Below are positions 59,101 to 64,000 of a stretch of 64,000 bases of DNA, piece by piece (positions within the stretch are counted from its first letter, which is position 1; each line of letters begins with the position of its first letter). This DNA is from Posidonia oceanica (lineage: Eukaryota > Streptophyta > Magnoliopsida > Alismatales > Posidoniaceae): contig JAZBRS010000029.1 in assembly GCA_037176725.1 (NCBI GenBank), positions 45,084,001-45,148,000 on the forward strand, given 5' to 3'. The translations under genes were made by a program, and so were the position numbers. Below the pieces are notes generated by a model that saw nothing but the letters and a program-made list of their open reading frames with translations, made no database searches and was not told the DNA's origin.

Positions 59101-60484
59101 TGCCGAACACCGCGAGGCTTTTCTTCGCGTGTTCCAAGCTGCCCGTGTGTCCCAGTCTATTGAGCCTTCAGCCTTGGAGAGCATGGTAGGGTTGATTGCG
59201 GAGCCCCAGGTCATCTCTTTTACAAGTGATGAGCTGCCTCCGGCGGGGATTAATCACAACCAGCCCCTATTCGTCACGGTGCAGTTCAAAAACTTTCGCA
59301 TTCCCCTAACACTGGTTGATAATGGGTCAGGCCTTAACGTCTGCCCCTTGCGTACAGCAACCAAGCTCAGATTCAAAGCCGAGGACATCACGCCAGCCGT
59401 GAAGGGAATGACCGCTTTTGACAACACCCACCATGACGCTCTAGGGATTCTGATCATCCCCCTCGCTATTGGCCCGGTCGTCTTCGATGTAGAATTCTAT
59501 GTCGTCGACTTGAAGCCCAACTTCAATCTTCTGCTTGGGCGCCCTTGGCTCCACAAGCATCAAGTCCTTCCTTCGACCCTCCATCGAATGATAAAGTACC
59601 GTCGTGGCGATGATGTCATTGTCGTCATGGCGGAGAACTTTGAGAAGGAGCGGATCGAGGCAGTCTCCCCCGTGTCTTCACAATCTATCCCGTTTGACCC
59701 CGAGACTTCTGAAGCTCTATATCGCGTTAATCGGTGCGAGCCGGTTAACTTCATTCCTGATCTTGAACGTGTCAACTCTTTGGCCGTTCACAGTAACCCC
59801 TTTCGAATGGTCGAGAATGTATGTCACAGGTGGGGTTACATAAAGGGTACACCACTCGGGCGTCACGGCCAGGGGATCGCAGAGCCGATCGTAGTAGTGG
59901 AGCGGAGGAAATCTGAAGGCCTCGGTTATGAACCTAAGCTCAACAAAGATCACTGCCTTCAGCTCAAGGATCAAGAGCCAGCCATCCCCAGAGACCTCGC
60001 TAACTTCACCAGTGCAGGTGTTCCGGGATCAACTGATGATCAAGCTGCGGTGCCGGCAGAAGATTGGGTCTGCATTGAGGACTATTACTCAGATGAGGAG
60101 CAGTCTGGCACAGTAGAGGCAGTCCCAACCAGCAGCAAGGCAATGATTGGAGCAGAGGCCCCACAGTCAGTATATTCGGCCCTCCCTTTGGCAGAAACAG
60201 CAGGCAACTCAGCAGGCCCTGTGGCAGAACTGGCAAGTTCCCACTCTTTTGCAGCCACATCAGCTTCCCAAGTACAGACAGCAGCAGTGCAGGAGTCAGA
60301 GACATTCCTTCTGGCAGAATCAAGCATGCTACCAGCGGTCACAGTTACATCAGTGCCACTGTCCCTATCTCTGGAGGGGCAGTCAATCAATACAGTCAGT
60401 AGTGCGGCTCAGCCCGCTTCAGCATCCACATCTCTAGGAATGCAGCAGGTGCAGTCCGCTTCGCATCCTCCTGACAACCAGTAG
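56108..60484 (+). CDS. gag-pro: Element D gag-protease polyprotein, 1,458 codons
   Basis: The longest intact frame in the window. Residues 1-320 are Pro/Ser-rich. About 350-515 is the Gag capsid core (RGCPVAHLKAYCGDLAQLQA, WNDLSQAFLEQY). A Ser/Asn-rich patch follows, then a C-x2-H-x4-H-x4-C knuckle at 672-685. After a long Pro-rich linker comes retropepsin with LVDNGSGLNV (Asp at 1071) and LLLGRPWLHKH. The start is the ATG conserved in A and B. The stop (60482-60484, TAG) is CAG in A and B, and the frame continues unchanged into the RT linker. It was therefore one gag-pol frame and this stop is a recent C-to-T change. Gag would assemble cytoplasmic particles and protease would cut the polyprotein. 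Confidence 0.93.
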   Translation: MAQYVSEPSFTPLSEGVSVPTPLVAPSVPLVPPLTPGFPPLTSLGSQYVLGQWQASLPPDPVTESILTAVTRAPETPLPPPSQGYVAFDIPPTAAATFTIEPFPPGQSVSVPFASQPSSALHFSVPAAETPEAQYQHLMELAQRLQGMALSVRPSSIPVVPEVPLRPVLASHASTSTPPPRPSSQLLTVPTMGARLPPPAAQHLAQHAPLPSGGQSFGPAGAQYPTGSLSGTPPVQQLVLRHPAPPAAQHGIYSSPLHQAQHPAYTPAYTVPQHGNAGHPIAPPGDAMVDSEEHLGATHSAYVLATPADPSPTAAIPDPINNQMDVLEKALRLVQGTEHQTYQFRDLCCFPEAVLPPKFKIPDFEKYNGRGCPVAHLKAYCGDLAQLQADERLLICLFQKSLTGPALKWFTSLDMSAIKTWNDLSQAFLEQYSFNLDLVPKRADLIAIKQNSGEPFGEYVGCWRALASQVRDRPSDEESIEIVIKRAQPSLGALLSIQPVTTFAALIRAGARVESSLRSGNFPALSVFAKQAAISSNSANSSTSNNNNSGSSNNRLKRKDSSKTAVAFVDSPAVPVRLPSRPAPAQMVYAPAPRNPPTPQITTTARPVYPAAPVQQGSYQRQRRPPIEKRKFAPLVEPLTVILPKVASLLKFPEVRPPPSPLPHWFRADLFCNFHRSVGHSTDNCYSLRNAIQDLIESGTIVIDTHEAPTQAHTHASAHSAVPPHSGIIHQPLPEHTYSAGAGTSGIHSVFPSGPTTSVVDPSDLISDISEPFPVSLYLAAVAGSESGIHMIRPRARPERPLAPPAMLPQAQSLVRLLARTQPSSPIHLLGRPQLHLLGRPQPAPAFPPQQPYPLGRPEYPVGPPVTSPVLAARAPVVIDLTLDTHCVPYSYATEMCTEVTRSGRVYRPPTPATRPNHPRPIVPLPSSQPVADSTPNQPVASQIPAQPIAAQLPATTPLELAQTTPPVAKKNQPKADITSQLKKVKADISIWDVIHTSAEHREAFLRVFQAARVSQSIEPSALESMVGLIAEPQVISFTSDELPPAGINHNQPLFVTVQFKNFRIPLTLVDNGSGLNVCPLRTATKLRFKAEDITPAVKGMTAFDNTHHDALGILIIPLAIGPVVFDVEFYVVDLKPNFNLLLGRPWLHKHQVLPSTLHRMIKYRRGDDVIVVMAENFEKERIEAVSPVSSQSIPFDPETSEALYRVNRCEPVNFIPDLERVNSLAVHSNPFRMVENVCHRWGYIKGTPLGRHGQGIAEPIVVVERRKSEGLGYEPKLNKDHCLQLKDQEPAIPRDLANFTSAGVPGSTDDQAAVPAEDWVCIEDYYSDEEQSGTVEAVPTSSKAMIGAEAPQSVYSALPLAETAGNSAGPVAELASSHSFAATSASQVQTAAVQESETFLLAESSMLPAVTVTSVPLSLSLEGQSINTVSSAAQPASASTSLGMQQVQSASHPPDNQ

Positions 60485-63400
60485 CAGCTCTCATGGCAAG
60501 ACCCCATGGCGTCAGAGGCTGCACTCTCTCAGTTACGGCCCGATACAAAAGGCCAACTGAGCACTACACTCTCCGGGCCCTTGAGCCCTCTGAAGAGCAC
60601 CCCTTCACCTGCAACAGTGACCCTGGCAGCTTATCCATCTGTGGCACCGCTGACCTATCTATTTGGGCCTTCTACATTGGAGTTGCCACCATCAGACGCG
60701 CCCGTGAACCAGATCATGCAGATTCCAAGGGCAGCGATCCGTCTTGCAGCCGGGCCAGTGCCGCAGGCCCCCGACGCCTACTACGTCGACTCCCCCTCAG
60801 ACGAGGAAGAGGGAGTGGCGATAGAAGCCCAGGTCGATTCTTGGATGTCCGACTTAGAGCTACTTTATCATGAACAACTCGAGTCGATAGCAGAAGACCT
60901 GGCAAACCATCAAGCTGCAGAAAGGAAAGGGAAAGCCGTGGTCACGGACCCTCCTCTGCAAGAAGACCATGCCTCTATCATGGTCCTGGAAGAAGAAGAC
61001 TCAGCAGCGCCGGACTCCCCTAGACCAGATGAGCTCATCACTCTCCAATCGAAAGGCGGGTCTAGGTGGTTTGTGCGACACATGCCTCACCGGAGTAGCA
61101 TAGCAAGCGGCAATGCCCAGATCCACCGCCAGTCCGGCACACCCTCCACAAGCACACTAGAAGACTCAGAAGAGGAAGCATCAGCAGTGCAAGCAGCAGC
61201 AGTAACAGAGCAAAAAGCAGAATCAGTAACAGAGCTGTCAGCAGCCTCAGCAGCAGAACAGTCAGTAGCATCAACAGCAGAATCAGCAAGGCCCTCAGTA
61301 GTATTAGCAGAGCACCCAGCAGAAGCGGTCAGGCCAGAGCAAGCAGTAGAAGGAGTTGCTGGGACGGAGGTCGCGCACCAAGGCTACAAGAATACCCGAG
61401 TGAGCGTGACCATCCTGAAGCGTTACCAGGGCCAAGCAGCGGAACATATGCACTCTTTTGACATCACAAGTCCTTCTTTTGAGAAAGAGGTCCTCTCGGA
61501 ACTTATTGCTTATGGAGAGGAGGATGATACGGGCATGGATGAGACTGATGAATCATTGCCCGAGTTCCGGCCCTATGACGACGACCCAGAAGGCCCCAAC
61601 CTCTATGTTGAAGAAGAAACAGAGGTTGTCAACATCGGCACAGCTGAGGAAGTCAGAGAAGTTCGTATCAGTGCCCAGCTGTCCTCCCAGGCTCGAGCAG
61701 AATTCATCGCATTCTTGAAAGAATATGCGGATGTCTTCGCCTGGAATTATGAAGATATGGTCGGCCTTGACATAGAGGTAGTGGTGCACAATCTGCCCTT
61801 AAACCTGGATGCCAAGCCAGTGAAGCAGAAACTAAGAAGATGGCGACCGCAGTGGCTGCTCATGATCAAAGAAGAGATAATGAAGCAGCTCATGGTCAAC
61901 TTTCTGAAGGTCGTCCTTTATCCTGAATGGCTGGCAAACATTGTACCTGTGCCCAAGAAAGATGGCCGAATTCGGATCTGCATCGACTACAGGGACCTGA
62001 ACAAGGCGAGTCCCAAGGAGACTTCCCCTTGCCTCACATTGACGTCCTAGTCGACAATACAGCCGGCCACAAGATGCTCTCCTTCATGGACGGCTTTTCT
62101 GGATACAACCAAATCAAAATGGCAGAAGAAGACATGGAAAAGACTTCATTCATCACCCCTTGGGGAGTCTTCTGCTACCAAGTCATGCCGTTCGGCCTGA
62201 AGAATGCTGGTGCGACCTATCAGAGGGCCATGACCGCGCTATTCCACGACCTCATGCATCAAGAAGTGGAGGTCTACGTAGATGACATGATTGCTAAAAC
62301 CAAAGAGCCTGAAGATCATCTTACCTGTCTCAAAAAGCTCTTTGACCGTCTACGAAAGTACAAACTGCGCCTGAATCCCAAGAAGTGCGTATTTGGGGTG
62401 TCTTCTGGCAAATTGCTCGGCTACATTGTTAGCCAAAGGGGGATTGAGGTGGACCCGTTGAAAGCACAAGCCATCGTGGACATGCCACCCCCTAGAACTG
62501 AAAAAGAAGTCAGAAGTCTGCTTGCACGTTTACAATATATCAGTCGCTTTATTGCACAGCTTACGCCCATCTGTGAGCTCATATTCAAGCTCTTGAAGAA
62601 GAATGCGCAGATTCATTGGAGCGAGGAGTGTCAGGCTGCATTTGCCAAGATCAAGCAGCTGTTGATCAAGCCTCCTGTCCTGGTTCCCCCTACACCAGGG
62701 AGACCTTTGCTTCTCTACCTTTCTACCACGCAGCATTCCATGGGCGCCGTCTTGGGCCAACATGACGAATCTGGTAGAAGGGAGCGTGCCATCTATTACC
62801 TGAGCAAGAAATTTAATGAATGCGAAGCCAGGTACAGTACACTAGAGAAGACTTGCTTGTCCCTTGTCTGGGCTGCACAGAAACTAAGGCACTACATGAT
62901 GGCTTACCCAGTACAGCTCTTATGCCGGCATGATCCTATCATGTTCCTCTTTCAAAAGCCGGCCATGGTAGGCAGATGTGCTAAGTGGCAGGTGTTATTG
63001 TCTCAGTACGACATCACCTTTGTCACACAGAAATCCATGAAGGGTCAGGCCATGGCAGACCATCTTGCTGACCTTCCTCTGCCTGAATACCAACCCCTCC
63101 AGATGCAGTTCCCTGATGATGATATCCTCTTCGCAATGGAGGGCTCTGAGCAGAAAGATCCCGAAGAACAAGAGGAATGGCAGCTCTACTTCGATGGTGC
63201 AGTCAACAAAAAGGGCCGAGGCGTAGGCGCAGTGCTGACCACGCCCCAGGGACAGATGATTCCCTTCGCGAGGAAGCTGACTTTCACCTACACAAACAAT
63301 GAAGCTGAATACGAAGCATGCATCCTAGGGTTGAAAGTCGCCCTCGAGCACAAGGCGTAGAAGCTGCATGTGCACGGTGATGCCATGCTAGTGATCTCTC

Positions 63401-64000
63401 AAGTGAACGGCGACTGGAGGACAAAAGACCCCAAACTTGTGCCGTATCACGAACACCTGCTGAGGCTGATGGAAGAATTTGAGAGCATCTGCTTCACATA
63501 TATGAACAGAGCGAAGAATGCGTACGCAGACGCACTAGCAACTCTGGCATCCTGGCTCACTATACCTGAAGACAGTACAGTAGATGTATCTGTTACTCGC
63601 ATTGAGCAGCCTGCATATTGCCTGAGCATAGAAGAGACAGATCCAGCAGAGGAGCAGCCCTGGTATCAAGATATAAAATCTTTCCTGGAGTCTGGCAGCT
63701 TTCCTCCTGATGCCACGGCAACAGACAAGAGAACTCTGGCACGTCTGGCGTCAAAATATGTGTTGGGGGCTGGGCAGCTGTACAGAAGGTCATATAATCA
63801 GATGCTACTACGCTGCCTGGACAAATCAGAGGCGGACACGCTGATGCTTCAAGTGCATGCAGGGACCTGTGGCCCGCACATGAACGGCGTCCTCCTAGCC
63901 AAGAAGATCATGCTCCAAGGATATTTCTGGCAGACCATGGAAGCAGACTGCTGCCGGTTTGTGCGTAAATGCCACAACTGCCAGATCCATGGTAACTTCA
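60485..64000 (+). pseudogene. pol: Element D pol: RT, RNase H, second RNase H, integrase start (runs off window)
   Basis: It continues the gag-pro frame after the TAG. Ala/Ser/Glu linker to about 61450, then RT with IRICIDYRDLNKAS, FMDGFSGYNQI, YVDD (about 62275) and LLIKPPVLV. Retroviral-type RNase H follows (TTQHSMGAVLGQ), then archaeal-type RNase H (WQLYFDGAVNKKGRG, about 63178, and NNEAEYEACILGL). The integrase HHCC finger (HAGTCGPH, CRFVRKCHNC) ends at the window edge. Lesions are one missing base near 62019 (A and B read AAGGACGAC, D AAGGAGAC) and TAG at 63358-63360 (CGG in A). Core motifs are intact, so this is the youngest or best-kept copy here. Confidence 0.93.

Overview
This is a gene-poor stretch of a plant nuclear genome, probably an angiosperm. 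It consists almost entirely of nested Ty3/gypsy LTR retrotransposons of the Tat group (Ogre/Retand-like). The evidence is a gag-protease-RT-RNase H polyprotein followed by a second, archaeal-type RNase H and then integrase. The PBS is TGGCGACTCCGCTGGGGA, which fits the 3' end of a plant tRNA-Arg. LTRs are 2.6-6.5 kb, begin TGTTGACACC or TGTAGACACC and end in CA, and target-site duplications are 5 bp. A plant-specific mobile-domain-like (PMD/DUF7745-type) gene is carried downstream of integrase. I found no host gene, rRNA, tRNA or CRISPR array. I cannot name the species.

Layout, left to right. 1-438 is the right end of a + strand LTR (S1). 439-18626 is internal region A (- strand): PMD-like relic, integrase, RNase H, RT, protease, gag, leader. 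Its RT/RNase H gene is split by a complete + strand solo LTR (S2, 4697-10378) with a perfect GAACC duplication. 18627-19355 is a truncated - strand LTR. 19356-19379 is a scrap of integrase sequence. 19380-27063 is internal region B (- strand), nearly identical to A but cut off inside RT. 27064-33206 is the full - strand 5' LTR of this A/B composite. 33207-34477 is the 3' end of a + strand element (F), with a stem-loop array and polypurine tract, followed by its 3' LTR (34478-37685). 37686-38113 is the leader and PBS of a - strand element (G), followed by its 5' LTR (38114-40699). 40700-40887 is a + strand leader scrap (I). 40888-44330 is the 3' LTR of a - strand element (H), with its internal 3' region and PMD-like gene at 44331-48283. 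48284-64000 is the 5' part of a + strand element (D): 6.5-kb LTR, PBS, leader, gag-pro and pol as far as the integrase zinc finger.

The insertion order can be read from the interruptions: I is oldest, then G and H, then F (into G) and D (into H), then A/B (into F), then S1 and S2 (into A). D is the best preserved, with three visible lesions. A and B share several identical lesions, so they look like a tandem duplication of an already dead copy. Most nonsense codons are CAG-to-TAG, as expected from deamination of methylated CHG sites.

The least ordinary features are structural. The shorter LTRs (F, G, H) carry recurrent palindromic modules about 225-250 bp apart. Their arms change in step, so pairing is kept while sequence is not. 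Stem-loop arrays also precede the polypurine tracts. Every LTR terminus contains a PBS-like TGGCGACTCC, and A and B carry the true PBS three times at exact 145-bp spacing. Together these suggest a route by which LTRs grow.
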